Shown here piece after piece: positions 1-9,216 of a stretch of 64,000 bases of DNA. The number at the start of each line of letters is the position of its first letter. The stretch's first letter is position 1. Below the pieces are notes generated by a model. It ran no database searches. It worked only from the letters and a program-made list of their open reading frames with translations, and was not told the origin of the DNA. The translations under genes and the position numbers were made by a program. The DNA is from Erythrobacter ani (lineage in GTDB: Bacteria; Pseudomonadota; Alphaproteobacteria; Sphingomonadales; Sphingomonadaceae). Location: positions 744,001 through 808,000 of the forward strand of contig NZ_JAGSPB010000002.1 in assembly GCF_019204025.1 (NCBI RefSeq), read 5' to 3'.

Positions 1-331
1 TTCCGTTGGTCATGAACGTCGCATTGGCAAAGTGAAACCAATAGAGATGATCGGCAAAGTCGGCCTTGTCGGCGCCGGGCGCGAGCGCTTTATCGGGTGC
101 ATATTTGCCGACTATATATTCGACGATTGCTCCGCTTTCACCGAGTTTCAGGTCGCCATCCTCGATTACCGGTGCGATTTCCATAGGATGGATCGCCTTG
201 AGTTCAGGCGGCGCGAGCCGCGTCTCGGGATCGCGATTGTAGAGCTTGAGATCGTAGTCGAGGCCCAATTCCTCGCACAGCCAGACGATGCGTTCGGATT
301 GCGAGATACGCAGGTGGTGGACGGTCAGCAT
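1..331 (-). CDS. Glutathione S-transferase, N-terminal part (gene runs off the window start)
   Basis: The minus strand reads from an ATG at 331 to the window edge without a stop, giving about 110 residues. The protein begins MLTVHHLRISQSERIVWLCE and continues through a thioredoxin-like GST N-terminal domain, with the glutathione-site pattern near residue 65 (GESGAIVEYI). The HLRISQSERIVW start, with Ser in the usual catalytic region, resembles soluble bacterial GSTs that conjugate or reduce glutathione-linked substrates in the cytosol. The alpha-helical C-terminal domain lies outside the window. The gene is 15 bases downstream of the photolyase-like gene on the same strand, so the two may be co-transcribed. 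The substrate cannot be inferred. Confidence 0.85.
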   Translation of the reverse strand, partial: MLTVHHLRISQSERIVWLCEELGLDYDLKLYNRDPETRLAPPELKAIHPMEIAPVIEDGDLKLGESGAIVEYIVGKYAPDKALAPGADKADFADHLYWFHFANATFMTNG

Positions 332-346
332 GTCTGGAAACTCCCT

Positions 347-1915
347 CTACTCGTTACGCGCCCAGCTCTTATCGGCGGAGGTAAGGCTGTCGAGGAAATT
401 CTGTGCGCTGTCGAGGTAGGCCTGTTTCTTGTCGTCATCCATCCTGTCCCAGTTCGAATAGATGCGTCCCACGCGGCGGTTGCTTTCCAGCCGGTCGCGG
501 TGGCGGTCCATAAAATGCCAATAAAGCGGGTTGAAGGGGCAGGCGCCTTCGCCGGTTTTCTTGCTGACCGAATAGGTGCAGTCCTTGCAGTAATTCGACA
601 TCCTGTTGATGTAATTTCCGCTTGCTGCATAAGGTTTGGTCGCGAGCTTGCCGCCATCGGTGTACAGGATCATCGCAGAGACATTGGGCAATTCCACCCA
701 CTGATAGGCATCGGCATAGACGGCGAGATACCAGTCCTGCACGTCGCGAGGGTTGATTCCTGCAAGCAGACAGAAATTGCCAAGGACCATCAGGCGCTGG
801 ATATGGTGCGCGTGCGCATTCTGCCGCGTCGAGCGGATGCAGTCCGAAAGGCATCGCATGTCGGTTTCGCCGGTCCAGAAAAACTCGGGAAGCGCGCGCT
901 GGGCATTCAGTTTGTTATCGCTTTCCAGCCCCGGCATGTGCAGCCAGTAGAAGCCGCGAATGTATTCTCGCCAACCGATGATCTGGCGAATGAAACCCTC
1001 AACCGAATTGATTGGAGCCTTGCCGTCCTTGTACGCTTGTTCGGCCCGCTGGCACAGCTCCAATGGATCGAGCAGCCCGCAATTGATACTGGTCGACAGC
1101 ATCGAATGATACATGTCGTCCTCGCCGTGGACCATCGCATCCTGGTATGGACCGAATTTCTCGATCCGCTCGGCGAAGAAGGCATCGGCCGCCTTTTCGG
1201 CTTCGTCGCGGGTGACTGGCCAGCAGAACGGTTCGAGATCGCCGAAGTGATCGCCGAATTCGTCCGCCACCAATTCGATGACTTCGCGGGTGATCGCGTC
1301 CGGTTCGAACTTGGGTACGGGAGGCGGATCCATCTCCTCTTTCGGAGGTTCGCGGTTCTGCTTGTCGTAATTCCAGTCGCCGCCCTCCGGTTTCCCGTCT
1401 CCCGTGATCAGAATACCCGTCTTGCGGCGCATTTCGCGGTAGAAATGTTCCATTGTCAGGTGCTTGCGGTCCTCGGCCCAGTCGCGAAATTCCTGGTGCG
1501 AGCAAAGGAAGCGGTCATCCGGCAGGATCTCGACATCGCATGCGAATTTGTCTGGCCATTCCTCGATCGCTTGCTGCACGCGCCATTCACTCGCTTCGGT
1601 GATCTGGATTGCGCGCGGATCGCGGCGTTCGACGGCGCGGGCGACTTCGCCGGTGAAGCTGCCGGAATTGCCATCATCGTCGAGCTTGATGTAGTCGACG
1701 CTCCAGCCCGCGTAGCACAGATCGGCAGCAAAGTGCCGCATCGCAGAAAACAGCAGTACGATCTTCTGCTTGTGATGTTTGACGTAGGTCGCTTCATCCC
1801 AGACCTCCATCATCAGGATGACGGTATCGTCCTTGGTCCGGCCACGCAGCGAGGGAAGCGTGCGCGTCAGTTGATCGCCCAGAATGGGTACAAGTATTGG
1901 ATTCTCGCAAGCCAT
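347..1915 (-). CDS. Cryptochrome/photolyase family protein, Fe-S (PhrB-like) type
   Basis: This 522-residue flavoprotein probably repairs UV photoproducts in DNA or acts as a light sensor. It starts with the photolyase-related domain (VPILGDQL near residue 9) and ends in the FAD-binding helical domain. Cysteines 355, 443, 446 and 459 keep the spacing of the four 4Fe-4S ligands known from Agrobacterium PhrB (a prokaryotic 6-4 photolyase), offset by five residues, so an Fe-S cluster is expected. A HAHH segment lies near residue 366, close to the region holding the catalytic His in that family. I chose the ATG at 1915; the frame extends to a TTG at 1951, but that would give an N-terminus before the conserved start. 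It lies 40 bases downstream of priA. Repair versus cryptochrome function cannot be decided from sequence. Confidence 0.92.
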   Translation of the reverse strand: MACENPILVPILGDQLTRTLPSLRGRTKDDTVILMMEVWDEATYVKHHKQKIVLLFSAMRHFAADLCYAGWSVDYIKLDDDGNSGSFTGEVARAVERRDPRAIQITEASEWRVQQAIEEWPDKFACDVEILPDDRFLCSHQEFRDWAEDRKHLTMEHFYREMRRKTGILITGDGKPEGGDWNYDKQNREPPKEEMDPPPVPKFEPDAITREVIELVADEFGDHFGDLEPFCWPVTRDEAEKAADAFFAERIEKFGPYQDAMVHGEDDMYHSMLSTSINCGLLDPLELCQRAEQAYKDGKAPINSVEGFIRQIIGWREYIRGFYWLHMPGLESDNKLNAQRALPEFFWTGETDMRCLSDCIRSTRQNAHAHHIQRLMVLGNFCLLAGINPRDVQDWYLAVYADAYQWVELPNVSAMILYTDGGKLATKPYAASGNYINRMSNYCKDCTYSVSKKTGEGACPFNPLYWHFMDRHRDRLESNRRVGRIYSNWDRMDDDKKQAYLDSAQNFLDSLTSADKSWARNE

Positions 1916-1955
1916 GGGTTCGCAACGCGCCAACCCATTGACCGGTCCCAATTAT

Positions 1956-4121
1956 TCAGACGAAGCTGTAGGGATCAATGTCGACGCCGACGCGCACCCC
2001 CGGCGAGAAAGTGTGCGCGTCGATCCAGTTTCGCAGGACCTCCTGCAGGCTGGCACTGCGCCGTGCGTTCACGAGGAAACGGTAGCGGTATCGACCGCGC
2101 AATAAAGCGAGCGGGGCAGGGGCGGGGCCAAGGATGTAGAGATCATCAAGCTGCGGCCGGGTATCTCCCAGCCGGATCGCGGCTTCGCGGGCTTCTTTCT
2201 CATCTTCGGATGACAGGATGATAGCCGCCCACCTGCCGAACGGCGGAGCGCCCGCATCACGCCGCGCTTCTGTTTCTGCGGCGTAGAACGCGTCGCGGTC
2301 GCCATTGGCGAGTGCCGCAATCACCGGTGCATCGGGATGGCGGGTTTGTATCAGCACTTCGCCGGGCTTGGCCCCACGGCCTGCACGTCCCGCGACCTGC
2401 GCGACCTGCTGGTAGGTGCGCTCGGCGGCGCGCAGGTCTCCGCCTTCAAGACCGAGATCCGCATCGACCACGCCAACCAGCGTCAGTTCGGGAAAATGGA
2501 AGCCTTTTGTGACAAGCTGCGTGCCCACGATGACGTCGATGGCCTTGCTCTCTGCTTGGGCTATGAATTCCGCCGCGCGCTCAGGATTACCGAGCGTGTC
2601 AGAGGTTGCCACGGCGATGCGCGCATCCGGGAACAACTCGCCGACTTCATCGGCTATGCGCTCGACGCCGGGACCGCACGCGACGAGACAGTCACCTTCG
2701 CCGCACTCGGGGCACGCATCGGGGACTTTCGTCTCGAGTCCGCAATGATGGCAAGCGAGGCGCGCGGAAAGGCGGTGTTCGACCAGCCAGGCGCTGCAAT
2801 TGGGGCATTGAAAGCGGTGACCGCAATTGCGGCACAGCGTCAGCGGTGCATACCCACGCCGGTTGAGGAACAGCAGCGATTGCTCGCCGCGCGAAAGCCG
2901 CTCTTCTAGCGCGTGAATAATCGGGGCGGAAAGCCATCTGCCGCTCGCAGGCTTTTCTTCGGTGAGATCGACGAGCTTGATCTCGGGCAGCTGCGCGCCG
3001 CCAAACCGGCTGGGCAGTTCCAAAAGCTGATACGTCCCGGTCTGCGCCATGTGCAGGCTTTCCAGAGCGGGCGTCGCGCTTGCCAGGACGACGGGAATAT
3101 CTTCGAACCGGGCGCGCATGACCGATACGTCGCGCGCGTTGTACCGCACCCCGTCATCCTGCTTGAAACTCACCTCGTGCGCTTCGTCGACGACAATGAG
3201 GCCAAGATTCGCATACGGCAGGAATAGCGCCGAACGCGCGCCGACGATGACCTGGGCGGACCCTTCGCTGATCGCCCGCCATGCGCGCCTGCGTTCGGTC
3301 GACTTGAGCGATGAATGCCACAGCACTGGCGGTGTGCCGAAGCGCTGTTCGAACCGCACGAGGAAGTTTTCGGTGAGCGCGATTTCGGGGAGCAGGACCA
3401 GCACTTGCCGGCCGAGACGAATCGCTTCGGCGACGGGTTCGAAATAGGTCTCGGTCTTGCCTGAGCCGGTCACCCCGTCGAGCAGGACGGGCGCGAATTT
3501 TCGTTCCTCAACAGCGGTGACCAGTGTGTTTGCCACTGCAAGCTGATCGCCGGACAGGGCGGGTTGATGGTAATCGGGATCGGCTGGCGGAAAGGGCCGG
3601 TCGATTGCGACTGCAACTGGCTCGATCACCCCCTGATTGACGAGGCCGCGAAGCACGCCTTCGGAAACTCCGGCGATCCCGGCAAGCTCGCGGATTGTAC
3701 CCTGTTGACCTTCCAGCCCTTCGATCGCTGCTCGGCGCTGCGGCGTCATGCGTTCGGGGGTGCCGCCGCTCAGGCGATATTCCGTCATTGTGGTTGGCCC
3801 GCCCAGCGCCCCGCCACTCGAAAGCACCATGCGGGCAACGCTGGCGAGCGCAGCGCAGTAATAATCGGCTGTCCATTCGATCAGTCGGCGCAGCGGCGCG
3901 CGCAGCGGCGGCACGGAAACCAGCTCGCGCAGGGGGCGCAGTTTCTCCGCCGGAACATCATTGCCCGGAAGCCGTTCGGTTTCCCAGACAATCCCCGTGA
4001 CTGTTCGCGGGCCGAGCGGCGCGATGACAACGCTTCCCGGCTGGACACGCATTCCCTCTGGCACGCTGTAATCGAGCGGGCCGAGTGCGGCATTGAGAAC
4101 GAGGAGACGGACGCGGTTCAT
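1956..4121 (-). CDS. priA: Primosomal protein N' (replication restart helicase PriA)
   Basis: PriA is a superfamily 2 helicase that rebuilds replication forks after they collapse and loads the primosome. The 721-residue length is typical. An N-terminal DNA-binding domain starts MNRVRLLVLNAALGPLDYSV. Walker A (GVTGSGKTE) is near residues 213-221 and the DEAH box near 309. A zinc-binding insertion follows around residues 420-475 with the usual paired cysteines (CRNC, CPNC, CHHC, CPEC). The helicase C-terminal domain includes GTQLVTKGFHFP. The open frame extends 57 codons upstream, but the ATG at 4121 matches the family start. It is divergent from the DUF4197 gene across 49 bases. Confidence 0.97.
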   Translation of the reverse strand: MNRVRLLVLNAALGPLDYSVPEGMRVQPGSVVIAPLGPRTVTGIVWETERLPGNDVPAEKLRPLRELVSVPPLRAPLRRLIEWTADYYCAALASVARMVLSSGGALGGPTTMTEYRLSGGTPERMTPQRRAAIEGLEGQQGTIRELAGIAGVSEGVLRGLVNQGVIEPVAVAIDRPFPPADPDYHQPALSGDQLAVANTLVTAVEERKFAPVLLDGVTGSGKTETYFEPVAEAIRLGRQVLVLLPEIALTENFLVRFEQRFGTPPVLWHSSLKSTERRRAWRAISEGSAQVIVGARSALFLPYANLGLIVVDEAHEVSFKQDDGVRYNARDVSVMRARFEDIPVVLASATPALESLHMAQTGTYQLLELPSRFGGAQLPEIKLVDLTEEKPASGRWLSAPIIHALEERLSRGEQSLLFLNRRGYAPLTLCRNCGHRFQCPNCSAWLVEHRLSARLACHHCGLETKVPDACPECGEGDCLVACGPGVERIADEVGELFPDARIAVATSDTLGNPERAAEFIAQAESKAIDVIVGTQLVTKGFHFPELTLVGVVDADLGLEGGDLRAAERTYQQVAQVAGRAGRGAKPGEVLIQTRHPDAPVIAALANGDRDAFYAAETEARRDAGAPPFGRWAAIILSSEDEKEAREAAIRLGDTRPQLDDLYILGPAPAPLALLRGRYRYRFLVNARRSASLQEVLRNWIDAHTFSPGVRVGVDIDPYSFV

Positions 4122-4170
4122 GTGTGACGCCCAATATGGGGGCGATACGTGGCAAACGACAAGGAAGCGG

Positions 4171-4875
4171 ATGATGGATATGAACGGGCTTGAACAATCG
4201 CGGCTGGGACGCAGGGCTTTGCTAAAGGGTAGTGCAGGCGCGGCGCTCGTAATGGCGCTCCCCGCATGTTCGACCATCCCCGGCTTCAGCATGACCGAAG
4301 CGATCCGGCGGATGCTGCTTTTGTCGAGTGAACGCGCTTTCGCACGGCTTACATCACCCGATGGATATTGGGATCAGCAAGTCGCGCAACTGGGCCTGGG
4401 TAACCTGCTCGGGACGCGCGGCGATGTGCTGTCACGCATCCTCACTTCGACCCTGTTCAAAAGCAGGCTGGAAGAAGCGTTCGCGGATATCGCGATTGAG
4501 GGGTCTTACCGGGCCGCTCCGATTGTGACAGAGGCGGTTCGCACCATAGGTTTCGCAAACGCCGTCGATCTTGTCCGCGGCGGACCGACTGCCGCGACAC
4601 AGGCCCTGCGCGGAGAGCTCGGCGGAAGGCTGCTCGACGCGTTGGTGCCGGAACTTGGCGAGGCGATCCGCATCGCGTCCGATCCGCTCGTGGGCCAATT
4701 GATCGATGCCGCTACTGGCACCGATATCAGCGGAATTGCACGGCGTCTTTCGGGCAATATTGATGATGCGATCTGGAATGAGATCGGTATCGAAGAAGCC
4801 GCGATTCGTGAGAATCCGCGGGAGACCGGTGATCCGCTGCTGATCGGTGTGTTCGGCGCAGGCGCTGCGATCTGA
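4171..4875 (+). CDS. DUF4197 family lipoprotein with a twin-arginine type signal
   Basis: This is a 234-residue envelope protein of the DUF4197 family; its biochemical role is unknown. The N-terminus carries GRRALLKG, a twin-arginine motif, followed by a hydrophobic stretch and the lipobox LPAC, so it is predicted to be exported, possibly by Tat, and lipid-modified. The mature part is helical (MTEAIRRMLLLSSERAF, LGNLLGTRGDVLSR). I chose the ATG at 4171 because AAGGAAG lies just upstream; in-frame ATGs at 4174 and 4180 are alternatives. It is divergent from priA and convergent with the DUF2490 gene, with only six bases between the stops. Confidence 0.82.
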   Translation: MMDMNGLEQSRLGRRALLKGSAGAALVMALPACSTIPGFSMTEAIRRMLLLSSERAFARLTSPDGYWDQQVAQLGLGNLLGTRGDVLSRILTSTLFKSRLEEAFADIAIEGSYRAAPIVTEAVRTIGFANAVDLVRGGPTAATQALRGELGGRLLDALVPELGEAIRIASDPLVGQLIDAATGTDISGIARRLSGNIDDAIWNEIGIEEAAIRENPRETGDPLLIGVFGAGAAI

Positions 4876-4881
4876 TAGAAT

Positions 4882-5556
4882 TCAGAACCGGCCGAAGACC
4901 GCCAGGTTGACGATATGATCGATCCGGTCCTCTCCGTCGCGCACGACATACTGATTGAGGTAGCCGGGTGTGAAGGAAAATTCGCTGCTTATCGGGAATG
5001 AAACGCCGGCAAAATTGCGCCAGTTTGCCACGCCATCGCGATTGAAGGGTACGTCATTCAACCCGATGAATGGCTCCGTGTAGAGCACGATGCTGTTATG
5101 CTCGCTGATCGGCGCAATGAATTGCACGAGGTTGCGATAGCGCCAGCCGGTTGCATCGCTTTCTTCGTAGAACCGCTGCTCCAGCCGGTTTCTCGATGTC
5201 AGCCGGACGCCGTTTCCGTTGTCGAAGAGCGTCACGTTCAGTTCTTGATAAATCCGGTGCTCATTCACTTCGACCGGCCCGACCGGATCGGTCAGGATAT
5301 AAGCGTATCCGCCGCCCACATTGACCGCATCACTGATCCGGTAGCCCACGAACGAGCGAAGCAGCAGTTGGCCCAACCGATCGGCGTCGTCGGTGAAACG
5401 TTCCTGCGCTTCGAGCCGGGCATACCATTTCTTGTCCTCATCGAGGTTGAAAAATATGAACTGGCCCGTCCAGACATTGAAATCTTCTTCGCTTGCCGCA
5501 GCGGGAGCTGCGCAAAGCGCAGCGCAGGCGGCGCATAGGAAAGATAGTGCACGCAT
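4882..5556 (-). CDS. DUF2490 family outer-membrane-like protein
   Basis: The 224-residue product has a clear Sec signal peptide (MRALSFLCAACAALCAAPAAA) followed by alternating amphipathic strands ending in an aromatic residue (NLAVFGRF), as in small outer-membrane beta barrels. Segments such as FNVWTGQFIFFNLDEDKKWY and RSRNRLEQRF-like strands fit the DUF2490 family, whose function is not established. The ATG at 5556 places the signal peptide at the N-terminus; the open frame extends another 19 codons. It is divergent from the aldolase gene, with about 190 bases between them. Confidence 0.8.
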   Translation of the reverse strand: MRALSFLCAACAALCAAPAAASEEDFNVWTGQFIFFNLDEDKKWYARLEAQERFTDDADRLGQLLLRSFVGYRISDAVNVGGGYAYILTDPVGPVEVNEHRIYQELNVTLFDNGNGVRLTSRNRLEQRFYEESDATGWRYRNLVQFIAPISEHNSIVLYTEPFIGLNDVPFNRDGVANWRNFAGVSFPISSEFSFTPGYLNQYVVRDGEDRIDHIVNLAVFGRF

Positions 5557-5742
5557 GGTAGTTTCGTCCGTCCTGACCCCAGATACCGCTATCGCGGTGA
5601 CACGATAACACAAACATGATCGGATCGTGCTGGTTCCCGGTCAAAAATGAGGGGGCCAAAAATCCTCGCATCTGGCCTCGCAACAAAGGCTGTGCCATCC
5701 CCGCATGCAACGAATCGCACCCGCGTCCTGGAGAAGAATGGC

Positions 5743-6396
5743 ATGAAATTTTTCGTCGACACCGCTGAAATTGACGACATCAAGGAACTGGCCGCGACCG
5801 GCCTGCTCGACGGTGTGACGACCAACCCTTCACTGATCGCGAAATCCGGACGCGATTTCATGGAGGTGACGAAGGAAATCTGCGGATTGGTCGATGGACC
5901 TGTCTCCGCCGAGGTTGTCGCGCTCGATCACGATACGATGATGAAAGAGGCCGAAAAGCTGCGCAAGATTGCGGACAATGTTTGCATCAAGGTGCCGCTG
6001 ACTGTCGACGGGCTGAAATCCTGCAAGGCGCTGACCGGGGACGGCACCCTGGTGAATGTAACGCTGTGTTTCTCAGCCAATCAGGCGCTGCTCGCAGCGA
6101 AGGCGGGCGCGAGTTTCATTTCGCCTTTCGTCGGTCGCCACGACGACAACGGGTTCGACGGGATGGACCTGATCGAAGACATTCGCCTGATCTACGACAA
6201 TTATGATTTCCAGACCGAAATCCTTGTCGCGAGCGTCCGCCATGTGACCCATGTGCTGGAGAGCGCAAAAATCGGGGCGGATGTGATGACCGCACCGCCC
6301 AAGGTGATCCATGGCCTGTTCAAGCATTTCCTGACCGACCAGGGGATCGAAGGGTTTCTGGCCGACTGGGAAAAAACGGGACAGAGCATCCTCTGA
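5743..6396 (+). CDS. Transaldolase-like protein (fructose-6-phosphate aldolase/TalC subfamily)
   Basis: This 217-residue protein is a short class I aldolase of the transaldolase family, of the length seen in FSA/TalC enzymes rather than the 310-residue classical transaldolase. It starts [16 protein letters not shown], contains [13 protein letters not shown], and has the Schiff-base lysine in [17 protein letters not shown]-like ([11 protein letters not shown]) and VMTAPPKVI motifs are typical. It probably moves dihydroxyacetone units between sugar phosphates in the pentose phosphate pathway. GGAGAAGA lies 6 to 13 bases upstream of the ATG at 5743. The cobT-like gene follows after 18 bases, probably in one transcript. 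Confidence 0.92.
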   Translation: MKFFVDTAEIDDIKELAATGLLDGVTTNPSLIAKSGRDFMEVTKEICGLVDGPVSAEVVALDHDTMMKEAEKLRKIADNVCIKVPLTVDGLKSCKALTGDGTLVNVTLCFSANQALLAAKAGASFISPFVGRHDDNGFDGMDLIEDIRLIYDNYDFQTEILVASVRHVTHVLESAKIGADVMTAPPKVIHGLFKHFLTDQGIEGFLADWEKTGQSIL

Positions 6397-6414
6397 TCCC
6401 TATCTCGTTGCGCG

Positions 6415-8256
6415 ATGGCTGAAGAATCCCCTCTCGACAGGTTCAAACACGCACTGACCGGCGCAGCCCGCGCGGTTGCTAAAGATGCCGAAGTCGAAGT
6501 CGCGTGGAGCGCCGATGTGCCCGGCGCATCGGGAAACCGTTTTCGCGTGCCATTGCCAGCGCGCGATCTGCCCGGCGACCAGGTGACCGAAGCGCGCGGA
6601 TTTGCCGATAGCTTCGCGCTCAAACTGCGCCATCACAATTCCAGCCTGCATGCCGTCAACGCTCCGCCGGAGCCGGTCGCGCGGGCGTGCTATGACGCGA
6701 TCGAACAGGTCCGGTACGAAGCCCTCGGCGCAAACCGGTTTGGCGGCATCAAGGCCAATCTCGGCGCGGCAACCGAGCTGCGCACCGCCAGCGACGACAT
6801 TGTCCGCGCGCAGAATTCCAGCGAGGTTCCGCTCCAGACCGCACTTTCGCTGATGCTGCGCGAGCAGCTTACCGGCGATCCCATTCCCGAACGCGCGCGG
6901 GCAGGCGTCGGGCTGGTGCGCGAATTCATCGAAGACAAGGTCAGCAAGGATTTCGATGCCCTGTCGCAGCAGCTCGCGGACCAGGAAGCATTCCAGCGAC
7001 TTGCACTCGACATGCTCCGTGAGCTCGATCTGACGCGGCCGACCGACGCTCCCGAAGACACCGACAACGACGACGGGGAAGACGAAGACGGCTCCGACGA
7101 CGATCAGACCGGCGACGATCAGGATGAAGGCGACGCCGATCCGCAGAGCGCGGAGATGGCCGGCGAAATGGCCGAAGGCGAGGGCGATGGCGACGCCGAG
7201 TCGGACATGTCCGCCGAGGATGAAATGGAGGAAGGTGAACCGGGCGAGGACGGCGATGCTTCCAATGCACCAGTCCGCCCGAACCGTCCGCAAGCCGATA
7301 TTCCCGATGGCCTCGATTACAAGGCTTTCACGACGCGTTTCGACGAGGAGATCGAAGCGCCCGAGTTGTGCGATGCGGAGGAGCTGGACCGGCTGCGCGC
7401 CTATCTCGACAGCCAGCTGACCGGTCTTCAGGGCGTCGTCACGCGGCTCGCCAACCGGCTCCAGCGGCGGCTGATGGCGCAGCAGAACCGCAGCTGGGAT
7501 TTCGACCAGGAGGAAGGCGTGCTCGACGCAGCGCGCCTTTCACGCGTCGTCGTCTCGCCGGGCACCGCGCTGACCTACAAGGTCGAGCGTGATATCGACT
7601 TCAAGGATACGATCGTAACGCTCCTGATCGACAATTCGGGTTCGATGCGCGGGAGGCCGATCTCCATCGCGGCCATCAGCGCCGATATCCTTGCGCGCAC
7701 GCTGGAACGCTGCGGGGTCAAGACCGAGATTCTCGGATTCACCACCCGCGCATGGAAGGGCGGGCAGGCGCGCGAATCCTGGCTTGCCGATGGCAAACCG
7801 CAGCAGCCGGGCAGGCTCAATGATTTGCGCCACATCATCTACAAGCAGGCCGATGAGCCCTGGCGCCGCGCGCGCCGCAATCTCGGGCTGATGATGCGTG
7901 AGGGGCTGCTGAAGGAAAACATCGATGGAGAAGCGCTGCTTTGGGCGCATTCACGCTTGGTCTATCGCCCCGAAGAACGCCGCATCCTGATGGTCATCTC
8001 GGACGGCGCACCGGTCGATGACAGCACTTTGAGCGTGAACAGCGCAGGCTATCTCGAAGCGCACCTGCGCGGTGTAATTGACTGGATCGAAAAAGTCTCG
8101 CCGGTACAATTGGTAGCCATCGGCATTGGCCACGATGTGACGCGGTACTACCGCCGCGCGGTGACCATCATGGACGTCGAGCAACTGGGCGGTACGATCA
8201 TGGAGCAGCTGGCAGAGTTGTTCGAGGATGAGAAAGGCGTGAAGCGGGGGCGGTAG
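6415..8256 (+). CDS. cobT: Cobaltochelatase-type CobT subunit with VWA domain
   Basis: The 613-residue protein matches CobT, the large VWA-containing partner of the AAA+ protein CobS in aerobic cobaltochelatase (insertion of cobalt into hydrogenobyrinate diamide). The N-terminal CobT domain is followed by a long acidic low-complexity stretch (about residues 215-285, rich in D and E). A C-terminal VWA domain has the MIDAS motif DNSGSMRG near residue 405 and later SDGAPVDDS. No cobS, cobN or corrin genes lie in the window. CobT-like proteins also occur in organisms without full B12 synthesis, so a role as another metallochelatase or AAA+ partner is possible. Confidence 0.92.
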   Translation: MAEESPLDRFKHALTGAARAVAKDAEVEVAWSADVPGASGNRFRVPLPARDLPGDQVTEARGFADSFALKLRHHNSSLHAVNAPPEPVARACYDAIEQVRYEALGANRFGGIKANLGAATELRTASDDIVRAQNSSEVPLQTALSLMLREQLTGDPIPERARAGVGLVREFIEDKVSKDFDALSQQLADQEAFQRLALDMLRELDLTRPTDAPEDTDNDDGEDEDGSDDDQTGDDQDEGDADPQSAEMAGEMAEGEGDGDAESDMSAEDEMEEGEPGEDGDASNAPVRPNRPQADIPDGLDYKAFTTRFDEEIEAPELCDAEELDRLRAYLDSQLTGLQGVVTRLANRLQRRLMAQQNRSWDFDQEEGVLDAARLSRVVVSPGTALTYKVERDIDFKDTIVTLLIDNSGSMRGRPISIAAISADILARTLERCGVKTEILGFTTRAWKGGQARESWLADGKPQQPGRLNDLRHIIYKQADEPWRRARRNLGLMMREGLLKENIDGEALLWAHSRLVYRPEERRILMVISDGAPVDDSTLSVNSAGYLEAHLRGVIDWIEKVSPVQLVAIGIGHDVTRYYRRAVTIMDVEQLGGTIMEQLAELFEDEKGVKRGR

Positions 8257-8261
8257 GCGAC

Positions 8262-8534
8262 ATGGATGGCGGTGTTATCGGGTTGGGCATCACGCTCATC
8301 GGCATGGGCCTTGGTGTCATTATTGCGCCGCACGCTATGGTGCGAGAATCCGAGCGCAACCACGCCCGCCGATTGAAGGAATTGAAAGAAGGTGCGCCTG
8401 AAGCCTATTTGGAAGAAAAGCGCGAGCTTGAAGCCTATCGACCCCGGTTTGATTTGAGTGACAAAACTATTCGCAAACTTGGCGGTGTCGCCGCCATCCT
8501 TGGCGGCGCCGCCGTTTTTGAAGGTATTTTTTGA
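8262..8534 (+). CDS. Small two-segment membrane protein of unknown function
   Basis: The 90-residue product has a glycine-rich hydrophobic N-terminal segment (VIGLGITLIGMGLGVIIAPH), a charged middle (about residues 30-65, rich in E, K and R) and a second hydrophobic segment at the C-terminus (GGVAAILGGAAVFEGIF). It looks like a small inner-membrane hairpin protein. I do not recognise a family. It starts five bases after cobT, and its stop overlaps the ATG of the nitroreductase gene (TGATG), so it is probably translated within that operon. Confidence 0.75.
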   Translation: MDGGVIGLGITLIGMGLGVIIAPHAMVRESERNHARRLKELKEGAPEAYLEEKRELEAYRPRFDLSDKTIRKLGGVAAILGGAAVFEGIF

Positions 8535-9196
8535 TGGACGTAACCGAAGCCGTAACCAGCCGCCGATCCGTGCGCGAGTTTCTCGATAAGCCTGTCGATC
8601 TCGAAACGCTCAGACGCGTCATGGACAAGGCCCGCTGGGCGGCCTCGGGTTGCAATTACCAGCCGTGGGAGGCGACGATCCTGACGGGCGAGCCGCTTGC
8701 TCAGCTTCAAGAGAAGATGAAAACCACCCCGCCGCAACAGGCCGAATATGATTGGACCGCGCCGGCACAGGAAGAGGGTTACAAAGAGCGACTCAACGCA
8801 GTTTCGAAAGGCATGTTCAGCTCGATGGGCATTGCGCGCGATGATGGCGAGGGCCGGATGAAGGCGATGGCGCGCAACACCACCAGTTTTGACGCGCCGG
8901 TCGTACTGTTCTGCTACTTCCCGCGATTCATGAAAGAGGCGCAATGGTCTGACACCGGCATGTGGCTCCAGACCATCGCACTGCTGCTGCGCGAGGAAGG
9001 GCTCGACAGCTGTTTTCAAGAATACATGGCGCTTTATGCCAATGTCATCCGCGATCACATCGGCATCGACCATGATCGCTACATGCTCTTTTGCGGCATG
9101 GCGATTGGCTACCGCGATCCAGACGCGCCGCTCAACAATTTCGAGCGCGAGCGCGAACCGCTGGATGACACTGTGAAGTTTCTCGGCTTCGACTGA
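8534..9196 (+). CDS. Nitroreductase family protein
   Basis: This is a 220-residue FMN-dependent NAD(P)H oxidoreductase of the nitroreductase fold. It starts with the family pattern VTEAVTSRRSVREFLDKPVD, the FMN-binding arginines, then AASGCNYQPWEA (the usual SxxNxQPW-like site) and FCGMAIGYRDPDAPLN near the C-terminus. The physiological substrate cannot be assigned. The ATG at 8534 overlaps the preceding stop codon, which supports translational coupling with the small membrane protein and cobT. Confidence 0.9.
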   Translation: MDVTEAVTSRRSVREFLDKPVDLETLRRVMDKARWAASGCNYQPWEATILTGEPLAQLQEKMKTTPPQQAEYDWTAPAQEEGYKERLNAVSKGMFSSMGIARDDGEGRMKAMARNTTSFDAPVVLFCYFPRFMKEAQWSDTGMWLQTIALLLREEGLDSCFQEYMALYANVIRDHIGIDHDRYMLFCGMAIGYRDPDAPLNNFEREREPLDDTVKFLGFD

Positions 9197-9216
9197 GGGC
9201 CTGAAAAGGGCGCGGC

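Noticed and set aside
32-2221. 729-codon open frame on the plus strand
   Set aside because: It is antisense to the photolyase-like gene and priA, both with clear motifs. Its translation has no recognisable domain; long shadow frames are common with this GC and codon use.
7060-7270. Low-complexity acidic stretch inside cobT, considered as a repeat element or frameshift
   Set aside because: The frame stays open through it, and acidic linkers between the CobT and VWA domains are normal for this family.
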